A stretch of 6,638 nucleotides of DNA from Chloroflexota bacterium (GCA_022574265.1 JACZSI010000100.1:1-6638); one strand, 5' to 3'. Shown: positions 1-6,466, numbered from the stretch's first letter. Numbers and translations are program-made. Notes: generated from the sequence alone by a model not told the origin.

Positions 1-1521
1 CTCGACGCGCACGACCTCGACGGGGTCGCGCCGTTGCCCGCACTCCAGCACCCAGCCGAGCTCCCGCACCACGACCGCACGCCCCCGCCGCCGCTCGCCA
101 CCGAGACCGGCGCGCCGCTGGCCTACAAGCCCATCACGGAGCTGGCGCACCTCATGCACAGCGGCGAGCTCTCCCCGGTCGAGCTGACCGAGGCGTATCT
201 CGACCGCATCGAGCGGTTCGACGGTGAGCTGCACTCGTACATCACGGTGACGGCGGAGCTCGCACGACGGCAGGCGCGGGAGGCCGAGGCCGCGCTCCGG
301 GGCGGCGACGCGGGGCCGCTCACGGGCGTGCCGCTCGCGCACAAGGACGAGTTCTACACGAAGGGCATCCTGACGACGTGCGGGTCGGCGATCCTCTCCG
401 AGTTCGTGCCCGAATACGACGCGACGGTCATCGCCAAGCTCCACGAGGCAGGCGCGGTGATGCTCGGCAAGCTGAACATGACCGAGTGGGCGTCGCCGCT
501 GACGTGGGAGTTCCCCTACGGCCAGCCGCGCAACCCCTGGGACCTGGAGTACGACGCCGGTGGCTCCAGCACCGGCTCGGGCATCGCGACGGCGGCGGGG
601 CTCTGTGCCGGCTCGATGGGCGAGGACACCGGCGGCTCGATCCGGCGTCCCGCGTCGTGCAACAGCGCCGTGGGACTGCGCCCCTCATGGGGCCGGGTGA
701 GCACGTACGGCCTCATCCCCGCGAGCTGGTACCAGGACACCGCGGCCCCTCTCGCGAGGACCGTCGCCGACTGCGCGCTGATCCTGAACGCCGTCGCCGG
801 GCACGACCCGCTCGACCCGATGTCGGCGCGGCTCCCGGTGCCCGACTACACGGCCGTCCTCGACGGCGAGGTGCGCGGACTCCGGATAGGCCTGGTGCAG
901 GAGGCGATCCACTCGGCACACCTCGACCCGGAGGTGAAGGCCCGGGTCCTCGAGGCGGCCAAGGTGTTCGAGGGCCTCGGCGCCACGGTCGAGGAGGTCT
1001 CGGTGCCGCTGATGGCGGAGGGCGGGCTCATCAACGGCGCCCTGGGATCGCCAAGGACGGCGCTCCACTGGCGCCACCTCGCCGAGGCCGCGGCCGACTA
1101 CGACACCGGCGTGCGGCTGTACACGGTGCTTCCGGGCCTGATACCGGCCGCGCTCTACCAGCGGGCGTTGCAGCTCCGAAGCCTGCTGCGGGCGCAGGTC
1201 CTCGCGGCGACGGAGCGGTTCGACGTCCTCATCTCTCCCGCCTACCCGGCCCCGCCGCCGCGCATCGAGGACACGAAGAGCCCGCCGCGCTCCAAGGAGC
1301 AGGCGGTCGAGCAGATGCATAAGTTCTCGTACACGGCTCCCGCGAACTACGCGGGTCTCCCGGCCATCTCGGTGCCCGCCGGGTTCAGCGAGAAAGGACT
1401 GCCGATCGGGCTGCAGATCATGGCCAAGCGGTTCGACGAGGAGTCGGTCTTCCGTGCCGCTCACGCCTTCGAGGTCGCTACTCCCTGGCATACGATGCGG
1501 CCGCCGGTCGGGGACGACTGA
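1..1521 (+). CDS. Amidase-signature family enzyme (GatA-like amidase), 5' end cut by window edge
   Basis: This is an amidase-signature hydrolase, a family that cleaves or transfers the amide nitrogen of carboxamides in the cytoplasm. The frame is open from base 1, and the stop is TGA at 1519-1521. Numbering codons from base 1, the Ser-cisSer-Lys triad is complete: Lys115 in PLAHKDEF (nt 343-345), cis-Ser189 in GGSSTGSG (nt 565-567) and nucleophile Ser213 in EDTGGSIRRPA (nt 637-639). The 24-residue spacing between the serines equals that of fatty acid amide hydrolase. The GRVSTYGLIPASWYQDTAAP stretch resembles stand-alone amidases more than true GatA, and no gatB follows. A TTG at 34 could serve as a start, but it has no convincing Shine-Dalgarno. 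The codons before it (LDAHDLDGVAPL) look coding and GatC-like, so the true start is probably upstream of the window. The substrate cannot be inferred. The family call is secure, the exact role is not. Confidence 0.93.
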   Translation, partial: LDAHDLDGVAPLPALQHPAELPHHDRTPPPPLATETGAPLAYKPITELAHLMHSGELSPVELTEAYLDRIERFDGELHSYITVTAELARRQAREAEAALRGGDAGPLTGVPLAHKDEFYTKGILTTCGSAILSEFVPEYDATVIAKLHEAGAVMLGKLNMTEWASPLTWEFPYGQPRNPWDLEYDAGGSSTGSGIATAAGLCAGSMGEDTGGSIRRPASCNSAVGLRPSWGRVSTYGLIPASWYQDTAAPLARTVADCALILNAVAGHDPLDPMSARLPVPDYTAVLDGEVRGLRIGLVQEAIHSAHLDPEVKARVLEAAKVFEGLGATVEEVSVPLMAEGGLINGALGSPRTALHWRHLAEAAADYDTGVRLYTVLPGLIPAALYQRALQLRSLLRAQVLAATERFDVLISPAYPAPPPRIEDTKSPPRSKEQAVEQMHKFSYTAPANYAGLPAISVPAGFSEKGLPIGLQIMAKRFDEESVFRAAHAFEVATPWHTMRPPVGDD

Positions 1522-1540
1522 CCGCAGACGCACAAGACGC

Positions 1541-2182
1541 CTAGGCGCGCGTGAACACCGCCACCTGCCAGAAGCCGCTCTTGCGGTAGAAGGTGCGCCG
1601 CAGGCCGTTGCCCTCCACGAGCGCTTCGACCACGGACGTCGGGTGGACGAAGGCCCGGAACGGCGAGCGCCGCAGTCGGAAATAGACGGCCGCCAGCTTC
1701 GGCAGAGCCCTGAGCAGCAGGTTGTAGCGGGGGTAGACGACCGCGTAGATCCGCTTGGCCTTGGCCGACGAGAGCCGCACGAGCTGCTCGACGTCGTGGT
1801 AGCAGCAGATGACCTTGTCGAGCGTGACGATGTCGGCTTGCTCGAGCTGCGGGGCCAGGTCGACGAAGTTGCCGAAGCGCTGGTCGAGGCGGTCGGCCAC
1901 TCCGCGGCGCTCCGCCTCTTCCTTCGCGGCGGCGAGGTAGGCGCTGGATGCGTCGACGCTCACGGCGGTGCTGACGCCGGAGGCCAGCAGCTCGTGCTGG
2001 ACCGCGCCGACGCCGCCACCCACGTCCAGCAGCGACGCGCCGTCGATGCCCTCGGCCCGGATGGCGTCGAGCAGCACGCTCGTGATGCCGGAGGGGCCGT
2101 TCTTCCGGTAGCCGCGGAGGTCCCGCTCGGCCTCGCGCTGGTCGAAGAACTCCTCGATCCCCCGGCACTGCGGGCAGCTCAC
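1541..2182 (-). CDS. Class I SAM-dependent methyltransferase
   Basis: This 213-aa protein starts at GTG (2182-2180) and ends at TAG (1543-1541). It has a Rossmann-type methyltransferase fold: motif I LLDVGGGVGA at residues 51-60 binds S-adenosylmethionine, the acidic end of strand 2 is VDAS at 76-79, and a motif IV-like stretch ADIVTLDKVICCYHD lies at 116-130. That last stretch and the later YPRYN and FRAFVHP segments recall small-molecule methyltransferases related to the Mg-protoporphyrin O-methyltransferase group, but there is no photosynthesis context and I do not infer that substrate. The N-terminus carries CPQC (residues 3-6), which might bind metal. GTG was chosen because it overlaps the upstream hydrolase stop (GTGA) and because the frame further upstream is only antisense and out-of-frame extension. 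The gene converges on the amidase with 19 bp between stops. The substrate is unknown. Confidence 0.85.
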   Translation of the reverse strand: MSCPQCRGIEEFFDQREAERDLRGYRKNGPSGITSVLLDAIRAEGIDGASLLDVGGGVGAVQHELLASGVSTAVSVDASSAYLAAAKEEAERRGVADRLDQRFGNFVDLAPQLEQADIVTLDKVICCYHDVEQLVRLSSAKAKRIYAVVYPRYNLLLRALPKLAAVYFRLRRSPFRAFVHPTSVVEALVEGNGLRRTFYRKSGFWQVAVFTRA

Positions 2183-3048
2183 GGCGCGACGGTGGCGGGG
2201 GCCTTCGCGCCGGACAGCCAGCCGAGGAGCTCGTCGAAGAGCAGGTCGTCGTTGTTGTGGAGGCCGTGGTCGCCGCCGTCGACGTGCACCCACTTCGTGC
2301 CCGGGTTGCCCTTGGCGAGCTCGTACATGTCGCGTCCGGCATCGAGCATCCGTGGGTGCTTCTCCTCGGTCCCCGTGAGGATGAGGAAGGGGCAGGTGAC
2401 CTTGTCCGCGTGTGCCTTGGTGATGTCGTAGCGCTCGCTGCAGTGCCGGTCGAGGTGTACCGCCGCCGTGAAGAGGGCGTTCGGGTTCGGGAAGTCCACC
2501 GGCATGAGCTGGTCCGGCTTGCCGGCCGCGACCAGGGCCTTGGCCTCCTCGTAGTGCTTGAGGTGCAGGTCTTTCATCTCGCACGCGGAGTAGTAGGCGT
2601 GCGAGAAGCGCAGCGGGCCGAGCGCGATCACGGCGCCGACGTTCGGGTCCTGGTTCTTCGCCTGCGCGTAGACGACCTTCGTCGCGCCCAGGCTGCTGCC
2701 CCAGATGGCGACGCGCGGGTAGCCGCGCTCGACGAGCCACCCGACGGCCGCGAGCATGTCCATGCGGCAGTCGTCGAGGATCTCGAAGGCGTTGCCGAGC
2801 TTCACCTCGCCGCTGCGGCCGCCGACGACGTCGTGGCCCCGCGTGTTGAAGAGCGCCACGGGGATGCCGAGGTCCCGCAGCCGGGCTGCGCGTGGGTTCG
2901 AGGGGGAGGCGTAGAAGTTCCCGCCCGAGCCGTGGACCATGAGCACGGCGTCCACGATCAGGTCCGTACGGGCCTTCTCCGGCTCGAGGAAGATGCCGTG
3001 CAGCTTGACGTTATCGCTCGTTGTCGTGTCGACGAGATCGACCAGCAT
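2179..3048 (-). CDS. Alpha/beta hydrolase (esterase/lipase-like)
   Basis: This is a 289-aa alpha/beta-fold hydrolase, probably acting on an ester or similar bond of a small cytoplasmic substrate. No signal peptide is visible. The oxyanion region is VLMVHGSGGNF (about residues 35-45). The nucleophile elbow is GSSLG at 117-121, giving Ser119. The general base is His261 in GGDHGL. The acid is probably Glu228 or Glu229 in LTGTEEK, where many relatives have Asp. The sequence between elbow and acid (residues 145-215) looks like a helical cap. ATG at 3048-3046 was preferred over longer in-frame starts because a strong Shine-Dalgarno GGAGGAG sits 5 nt before it and homology-like sequence begins there. 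It is the first gene of a two-gene unit with the methyltransferase (4-nt overlap) and diverges from sucC. The physiological substrate is unknown. Confidence 0.87.
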   Translation of the reverse strand: MLVDLVDTTTSDNVKLHGIFLEPEKARTDLIVDAVLMVHGSGGNFYASPSNPRAARLRDLGIPVALFNTRGHDVVGGRSGEVKLGNAFEILDDCRMDMLAAVGWLVERGYPRVAIWGSSLGATKVVYAQAKNQDPNVGAVIALGPLRFSHAYYSACEMKDLHLKHYEEAKALVAAGKPDQLMPVDFPNPNALFTAAVHLDRHCSERYDITKAHADKVTCPFLILTGTEEKHPRMLDAGRDMYELAKGNPGTKWVHVDGGDHGLHNNDDLLFDELLGWLSGAKAPATVAP

Positions 3049-3053
3049 TGGAT

Positions 3054-3060
3054 CTCCTCC
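3054..3060 (-). promoter_or_regulatory. Strong Shine-Dalgarno of the alpha/beta hydrolase
   Basis: On the minus strand this reads GGAGGAG and is followed by 5 nt (ATCCA) and the ATG at 3048. It decides the start of the hydrolase against several in-frame upstream codons that lack such a site. Confidence 0.8.
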
Positions 3061-3097
3061 GTGAGGGATTCCGGTTCGTGCGTGTCCGGCCGGCGGC

Positions 3098-3106
3098 ATT
3101 GTAGCA
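3098..3106 (-). promoter_or_regulatory. Extended -10 promoter element for hydrolase-methyltransferase unit
   Basis: On the minus strand this reads TGCTACAAT, an extended -10 (TGn followed by TACAAT, 5 of 6 to consensus). Transcription would begin near 3091, giving a leader of roughly 43 nt that contains the hydrolase Shine-Dalgarno. No good -35 hexamer is visible 17 bp upstream, which is usual for extended -10 promoters. The start site is inferred. Confidence 0.55.
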
Positions 3107-3133
3107 GCGCCGCTCGGGGTGGGAAGCGGCGCT
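3106..3133. repeat. Perfect 9-bp inverted repeat in the divergent promoter region
   Basis: The left arm AGCGCCGCT (3106-3114) is the exact reverse complement of the right arm AGCGGCGCT (3125-3133), with a 10-bp loop. The repeat fills the spacer and -35 zones of both divergent promoters, so it could be an operator for one or both transcripts. GC-rich sequence produces such repeats by chance fairly easily, so the position is the main support. Confidence 0.4.
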
Positions 3134-3138
3134 CGGTC

Positions 3139-3147
3139 TGCTATCAT
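3139..3147 (+). promoter_or_regulatory. Extended -10 promoter element for sucCD
   Basis: This reads TGCTATCAT, an extended -10 (TGn plus TATCAT, 5 of 6 to TATAAT). Transcription would start near 3153-3155, leaving a leader of about 39 nt before the sucC ATG. No clear -35 is seen. It matches the style of the two other intergenic promoter candidates in the window, which strengthens the call. Confidence 0.55.
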
Positions 3148-3192
3148 GCGCGCCGCTGCGGCGGCCTCCACGCCTTGGCTCCTCAACTACCG

Positions 3193-4341
3193 ATGAAACT
3201 CCACGAATACCAGGCCAAAGAGCTGCTGGCTCGCTACGGCGTCCCGGTGCCGGAGGCGTACGTCGCGTCCAGCGCCGCCGAGGCCGTCGAGGCCGCCGGC
3301 CGCCTTGGCGGGCGCGTCGTCGTCAAGGCGCAGGTGCACGCGGGCGGGCGCGGCAAGGCCGGCGGCGTCAAGGTGGCCTCCGATGCCGCCGAGGCCGGGA
3401 CGATCGCCGGATCGCTGATCGGCACGACGCTCGTGACGGCCCAGACGGGCCCAAGCGGGGCGCCCGTGGACAAGGTGCTGGTCGAGCAGACCGTCGACAT
3501 CGAGCGCGAGCTCTACTTCAGCGTCATCACCGACGGCGGGCTGCGCCGGCCGGTCATCATCGTCTCCTCCGCGGGTGGCATGGAGATCGAGGAGGTCGCG
3601 CGCGAGACGCCGGAGCGGGTCCTCACGGAGCCCATCGACCCCGCGGTCGGCCTCCAGCCCTTCCAGGGCCGGCGGCTGGCGGAGGCGCTGGAGCTGCCGG
3701 CGGGCGCGGTCCGGCCGTTCGTGGCCCTGGCCGAGGCTTGCTACAAGGCGTTCATGGACAACGACGCCAGCATGATCGAGATCAACCCGCTCGTGCTGAC
3801 CAAGGACGGGCGGCTCCTCGCGCTCGACGCCAAGCTCACGCTGGACGACGATGCGCTCTTCCGGCACGCGGACGCGCTCGCGCTACGCGATACCGGGCAG
3901 GAGGACGCGCTCGAGGTCGAGGCGTCGGAGGCGGGGATCGCTTATGTCAAGCTGGACGGCAACGTCGGCTGCATGGTCAACGGCGCCGGGCTCGCGATGG
4001 CCACGATGGACATCGTGAAGTCGGCCGGCGCGGAGCCCGCCAACTTCCTGGACGTGGGCGGCGGCGCCAACGAGGAGAAGATATCGACGGCCATCCTGCT
4101 GATGCTCTCCGACCCCAGCGTCGAGCGCGTGCTCGTGAACATCTTCGGCGGCATCCTGCGGTGCGACATCGCGGCGCGCGGCATCGTCGACGCCTACGGC
4201 AAGGCGGACCGCCAGCCGGCACTCGTCGTGCGCATGCTGGGCACGAACGCGGACGAGGGCAAGCAGGTGCTGTCGGACTCGGGGCTCGCCATCGAGCTGG
4301 TGGACACGCTGCGGGACGCCGCCGAGGCGATCGCGCGATGA
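3193..4341 (+). CDS. sucC: Succinyl-CoA synthetase (succinate--CoA ligase, ADP-forming) beta subunit
   Basis: The beta subunit of the TCA-cycle enzyme that interconverts succinyl-CoA plus NDP and phosphate with succinate, CoA and NTP. The 382-aa length is close to that of typical SucC. It opens with the family hallmark [20 protein letters not shown]. The ATP-grasp region follows, with [16 protein letters not shown] at 45-60 and the Mg-binding EINPL at 196-200. The C-terminal CoA-ligase domain has [11 protein letters not shown] (256-266), DVGGGAN (287-293) and [10 protein letters not shown] (316-325). Residue 20 is Pro, as in the E. coli ATP-using enzyme, so ATP preference is plausible but unproven. 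ATG at 3193 is fixed by family alignment. There is no Shine-Dalgarno, and the leader is instead pyrimidine-rich (GGCTCCTC). The stop overlaps the sucD start in an ATGA. The frame stays open far upstream, but that part is antisense to the hydrolase. Confidence 0.97.
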   Translation: MKLHEYQAKELLARYGVPVPEAYVASSAAEAVEAAGRLGGRVVVKAQVHAGGRGKAGGVKVASDAAEAGTIAGSLIGTTLVTAQTGPSGAPVDKVLVEQTVDIERELYFSVITDGGLRRPVIIVSSAGGMEIEEVARETPERVLTEPIDPAVGLQPFQGRRLAEALELPAGAVRPFVALAEACYKAFMDNDASMIEINPLVLTKDGRLLALDAKLTLDDDALFRHADALALRDTGQEDALEVEASEAGIAYVKLDGNVGCMVNGAGLAMATMDIVKSAGAEPANFLDVGGGANEEKISTAILLMLSDPSVERVLVNIFGGILRCDIAARGIVDAYGKADRQPALVVRMLGTNADEGKQVLSDSGLAIELVDTLRDAAEAIAR

Positions 4342-5216
4342 GCATCCTCGTCGATGGCAACACGCGGCTGCTGATCCAAGGCATCACCGGGCGCGAGGGC
4401 AGCTTCCACGCCGAGCGCTGCGCCGCCTACGGCACGGCCCTCGTCGCGGGCGTGACGCCGGGCAAGGGCGGCGAGCTCTTCGGCGGCAGCGTGCCTGTCT
4501 TCAACAGCGTAAGAGCTGCCGTCGACGAGACGGGCGCCAACGTCGCGCTCATCTTCGTGCCGCCGCCGTTCGCGGCCGACGCCATCATGGAGTCGGCCGA
4601 CGCCGGCGTGCCGCTGGTGGTCTGCATCACCGAGGGCGTGCCGGTGCGCGACTCGACGTTCGTCATGCGCTACCTGGAGGGCAAGGGGACGCGGCTCATC
4701 GGCCCCAATTGCCCCGGCCTCATCAGCCCCGGCTCCAAGGCCAAGATCGGCATCATGCCGGGGGACATACACACGCCGGGGAAGGTCGGGGTCGTCTCGC
4801 GCTCGGGCACGCTGACGTACGAGGCCGTGGACCAGCTGACGAAGGCGGGCATCGGGCAGTCGACGTGCGTGGGCATCGGCGGCGACCCGGTCTCCGGCAC
4901 GACGTTCGTGGACGTGCTGGAGCTGTTCAACGACGACCCGGAGACCGAGGCCATCGTGCTCATCGGCGAGATCGGCGGGACGAAGGAGCAGCAGGCGGCC
5001 GCCTACATCAAGGAGCACGTCCGCAAGCCGGTGGCCAGCCTCATCGTCGGCCAGACGGCGCCGCCGGGCCGCCGGATGGGCCACGCGGGCGCCGTCATCA
5101 CCGGCGAGGCCGCGCTCGCCTCGGCGAAGGTCGCGGCGCTCCAAGACGCCGGCTGCCACATCATACCGACGCCCGCCGACATCGGCTCGACGGTCGCGGC
5201 GATGCTCGCTCGCTAG
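4338..5216 (+). CDS. sucD: Succinyl-CoA synthetase (succinate--CoA ligase) alpha subunit
   Basis: The alpha subunit binds CoA and carries the phosphohistidine intermediate of succinyl-CoA synthetase, working as a complex with SucC. It is 292 aa, a normal length. It begins [21 protein letters not shown], where the [10 protein letters not shown] stretch is the CoA-binding Rossmann motif (residues 15-24). The second family signature is RLIGPNCPG (119-127), and SRSGTLTYE lies at 154-162. The active-site histidine is His249 in [13 protein letters not shown]. The ATG at 4338-4340 overlaps the sucC TGA, which implies coupled translation and balanced subunit output. The TAG stop (5214-5216) is immediately followed by the stop of the convergent VOC gene, so there is no room for a dedicated terminator. 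No defects are visible. Confidence 0.97.
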   Translation: MSILVDGNTRLLIQGITGREGSFHAERCAAYGTALVAGVTPGKGGELFGGSVPVFNSVRAAVDETGANVALIFVPPPFAADAIMESADAGVPLVVCITEGVPVRDSTFVMRYLEGKGTRLIGPNCPGLISPGSKAKIGIMPGDIHTPGKVGVVSRSGTLTYEAVDQLTKAGIGQSTCVGIGGDPVSGTTFVDVLELFNDDPETEAIVLIGEIGGTKEQQAAAYIKEHVRKPVASLIVGQTAPPGRRMGHAGAVITGEAALASAKVAALQDAGCHIIPTPADIGSTVAAMLAR

Positions 5217-5588
5217 CTACGACTGCGCGAGGGTCTCGACGACGCCGGCGACGTTGCCCTCGGGGTCGGTGAAGATGCCTATCTTGATGCCCCCGCCGGG
5301 CACGGCGAACGCCGGCTTGATGACCGTGCCGCCGAGACCCGCGACCTTCGCCATGTACGCCTCGGCGTCGTCGACGTTCGCGTACATCCGGACGCCGGCG
5401 GGGTCCTGGCCCTCGATCTGGTAGATGCCGCCGTCGATCCCGAACTCGGCACCCTGCTTGCCGTCGATCATGCTGTAGTTGGGCTGGGGGGCGGGCTTCA
5501 TCTTCCAGCCGAACAAGCCCTCGTAGAAGGCCTCCAGCTTCTTCGCATCCTTCGCCGCGATCTCGTAGTGGACGATGGGCTGTGGCAT
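5217..5588 (-). CDS. VOC family (glyoxalase/bleomycin-resistance fold) protein
   Basis: A 123-aa single-unit vicinal-oxygen-chelate protein with the two beta-alpha-beta-beta-beta modules expected. It starts MPQPIVHYEIAAKD, with His7 a candidate metal ligand, followed by AFYEGLFGWKM (20-30), which is typical of VOC module 1. Module 2 contains VRMYANVDDAEAYMAKV (66-82) and the hallmark FTDPEGNVAGVVE (106-118), with Glu118 a candidate metal ligand. The ATG at 5588-5586 is preceded on the minus strand by AGGAGG at 7 nt spacing. It is the last gene of the arsR-SRPBCC-VOC unit, 46 bp after the SRPBCC stop, and its TAG abuts the sucD TAG tail to tail. Its substrate is unknown. Members range from lyases and dioxygenases to binding proteins, so function should not be transferred from the name. 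Confidence 0.9.
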   Translation of the reverse strand: MPQPIVHYEIAAKDAKKLEAFYEGLFGWKMKPAPQPNYSMIDGKQGAEFGIDGGIYQIEGQDPAGVRMYANVDDAEAYMAKVAGLGGTVIKPAFAVPGGGIKIGIFTDPEGNVAGVVETLAQS

Positions 5589-5634
5589 GTTGGTCCCTCC
5601 TCTTCCTCGTTCCCTGTGGTTGCGTGCGCCGGTC

Positions 5635-6078
5635 CTACATACTCGGCTTGACGTGCGGGCCCGGGTCGCCGCCCGAGGCGGCCGTGGCCAGCCGCGGGAG
5701 GTAGAAGTTCCAGCCGCCGCTGTGCATCTCGTGCTCGTCCGCCGGCAGGTCGAAGTGCCGCAGGATCAGCAGCGTGCCCGCGCCCTCGGGCTCGAACGTC
5801 ACCTCGACGCGCGTCGAGCCGGGCGAGACGACCGGATGGTCCTCCCATCCGAAGGTGAACGCCAGCCGCTTGAACGGGTCGAGCTCGGTGAACTTCCCGG
5901 ACATCACGACACCGTCGTCGAGGTCGACCCAGAACTCGCCGCCGGGCTGGGCGACGAGTCGCGCGGCCATCCCCTGCCACCGCATCATCTTCTCCGGGTC
6001 GGTGAAGAAGGAGTACACCGTCTCCTGGCTCGCCGCGATGCTCACCCGGCATTCCACCACGTCAGTTTGCGCCTGCAT
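5635..6078 (-). CDS. SRPBCC/AHSA1-domain protein
   Basis: A 147-aa START-like (SRPBCC superfamily) protein of the AHSA1 (activator of Hsp90 ATPase homologue 1-like) domain family, which forms a hydrophobic ligand cavity. Typical pieces are VSIAASQETVYSFFTDPEKMMRWQG written across residues 12-36, GGEFWVDL (46-53), FTFGWED (74-80), TRVEVTFEPEGAGTLL (89-104) and the C-terminal GGWNFYLPRL...GGDPGP (121-140). The start ATG at 6078-6076 has the Shine-Dalgarno AAGGAG 5 nt upstream, placed inside the end of arsR. The two genes overlap by 17 nt, so they are almost certainly co-transcribed. ArsR-type regulators paired with AHSA1 proteins are a common bacterial arrangement. The ligand or reaction is not known. 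There is no signal peptide and no membrane segment. Confidence 0.92.
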   Translation of the reverse strand: MQAQTDVVECRVSIAASQETVYSFFTDPEKMMRWQGMAARLVAQPGGEFWVDLDDGVVMSGKFTELDPFKRLAFTFGWEDHPVVSPGSTRVEVTFEPEGAGTLLILRHFDLPADEHEMHSGGWNFYLPRLATAASGGDPGPHVKPSM

Positions 6079-6403
6079 GCTTGCTCCTTCGCTCTTCGGC
6101 CTCCGCCTCGGCCGCGAGCGACCGGAGGCTTGCCGTCCAGAAGTCGGTCAGGTACCCCCGCAGCTCGACGAGCCCGCCGGGCTTGGTGCGGTACAGCCGT
6201 TTGGTGCCGCTGCGCCGGACGCCGATGAGCTGCGCCTCCTCGAGCACCTTGAGGTGCTGCGAGATCGCCGGGCCGGTGACGTCGAAGTGCGACGCGACGG
6301 CGCCCGACGTCATCTCGCCGGCCTGGAGCAGCCCGAGGATCTCGCGCCGCCGTGGCTCGGCCAGCGCCCGCAGTGTCGCGTCGATGGAGGGTTTCTGTAG
6401 CAT
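6062..6403 (-). CDS. ArsR-type winged helix-turn-helix transcriptional regulator
   Basis: A 113-aa DNA-binding repressor of the ArsR/SmtB fold. It opens MLQKPSIDATLRALAEPRRR, with the usual ALAEPxRRxIL helix at about 14-25. It continues with EMTSGAVASHF (30-40), the recognition helix VTGPAISQHLKVLEEAQLI (42-60) and the wing GVRRSGTKRLYRTKPGGL (61-78). The C-terminal helix (81-106) is the likely dimer surface. It has no cysteine and lacks the ELCVCD metal-binding box, so it is not an arsenite or metal sensor of the classical type. It belongs with the ArsR regulators that control neighbouring SRPBCC genes. The ATG at 6403-6401 is the only sensible start, and no Shine-Dalgarno is visible before it. 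The next gene begins 17 nt before its stop. Autoregulation through the inverted repeat just upstream is inferred. Confidence 0.93.
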   Translation of the reverse strand: MLQKPSIDATLRALAEPRRREILGLLQAGEMTSGAVASHFDVTGPAISQHLKVLEEAQLIGVRRSGTKRLYRTKPGGLVELRGYLTDFWTASLRSLAAEAEAEERRSKHAGAN

Positions 6404-6414
6404 CAGCTTTTGTA

Positions 6415-6436
6415 AGCATACACTAATATATATGCT
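6415..6436. promoter_or_regulatory. Candidate arsR operator/promoter (inverted repeat in AT-rich island)
   Basis: AGCATA (6415-6420) and TATGCT (6431-6436) form a 6-bp inverted repeat with a 10-bp AT-rich centre, lying 12 bp before the arsR start. On the minus strand TTGCAA (6443-6438) and TATGCT (6420-6415) could act as -35 and -10 with a 17-bp spacer, each 4 of 6 to consensus. Transcription would then begin almost at the ATG. An alternative -10, TATATT, is at 6430-6425. Near-identical direct repeats TTGTAAGCA (6410-6418) and TTGCAAGCA (6438-6446) flank the site. Together these suggest a self-repressed promoter. Protein binding is inferred. Confidence 0.5.
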
Positions 6437-6466
6437 GTTGCAAGCACGAGCGTCTCGACGCCGGGG

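Noticed and set aside
34..36. TTG as the real amidase start
   Set aside because: There is no convincing Shine-Dalgarno, and the codons before it look coding and GatC-like. The gene more likely begins before the window, though this cannot be settled here.
1505..1524. CGGTC/GACCG hairpin at the amidase stop as a terminator
   Set aside because: It has only a 5-bp stem with a 10-nt loop and no T tract.
1454..2431. Plus-strand open frame antisense to the methyltransferase
   Set aside because: Its composition is that of GC-rich antisense sequence (Val/Glu/Arg-rich), and the minus strand has clear SAM-binding motifs.
2183..2740. Upstream extension of the methyltransferase frame
   Set aside because: It lies within the hydrolase gene in another frame and is Arg/Ala/Pro-rich. 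The GTG at 2182 gives the correct domain start and the usual GTGA overlap.
2257..3192. Long plus-strand open frame running into sucC
   Set aside because: It is antisense to the hydrolase. SucC alignment fixes the start at MKLHEYQAK (3193), and the upstream translation is low-complexity and family-free.
3738..4337. Extended frame upstream of sucD inside sucC
   Set aside because: It is an out-of-frame read of sucC. The SucD family start is at 4338.
5205..5231. CTCGC/GCGAG hairpin at the sucD-VOC junction as a terminator
   Set aside because: It has a short stem, a 17-nt loop and no T tract on either strand.
5575..6400. Plus-strand frames opposite the SRPBCC and arsR genes
   Set aside because: They are shadows. 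The minus strand encodes recognisable domains with good ribosome-binding sites.
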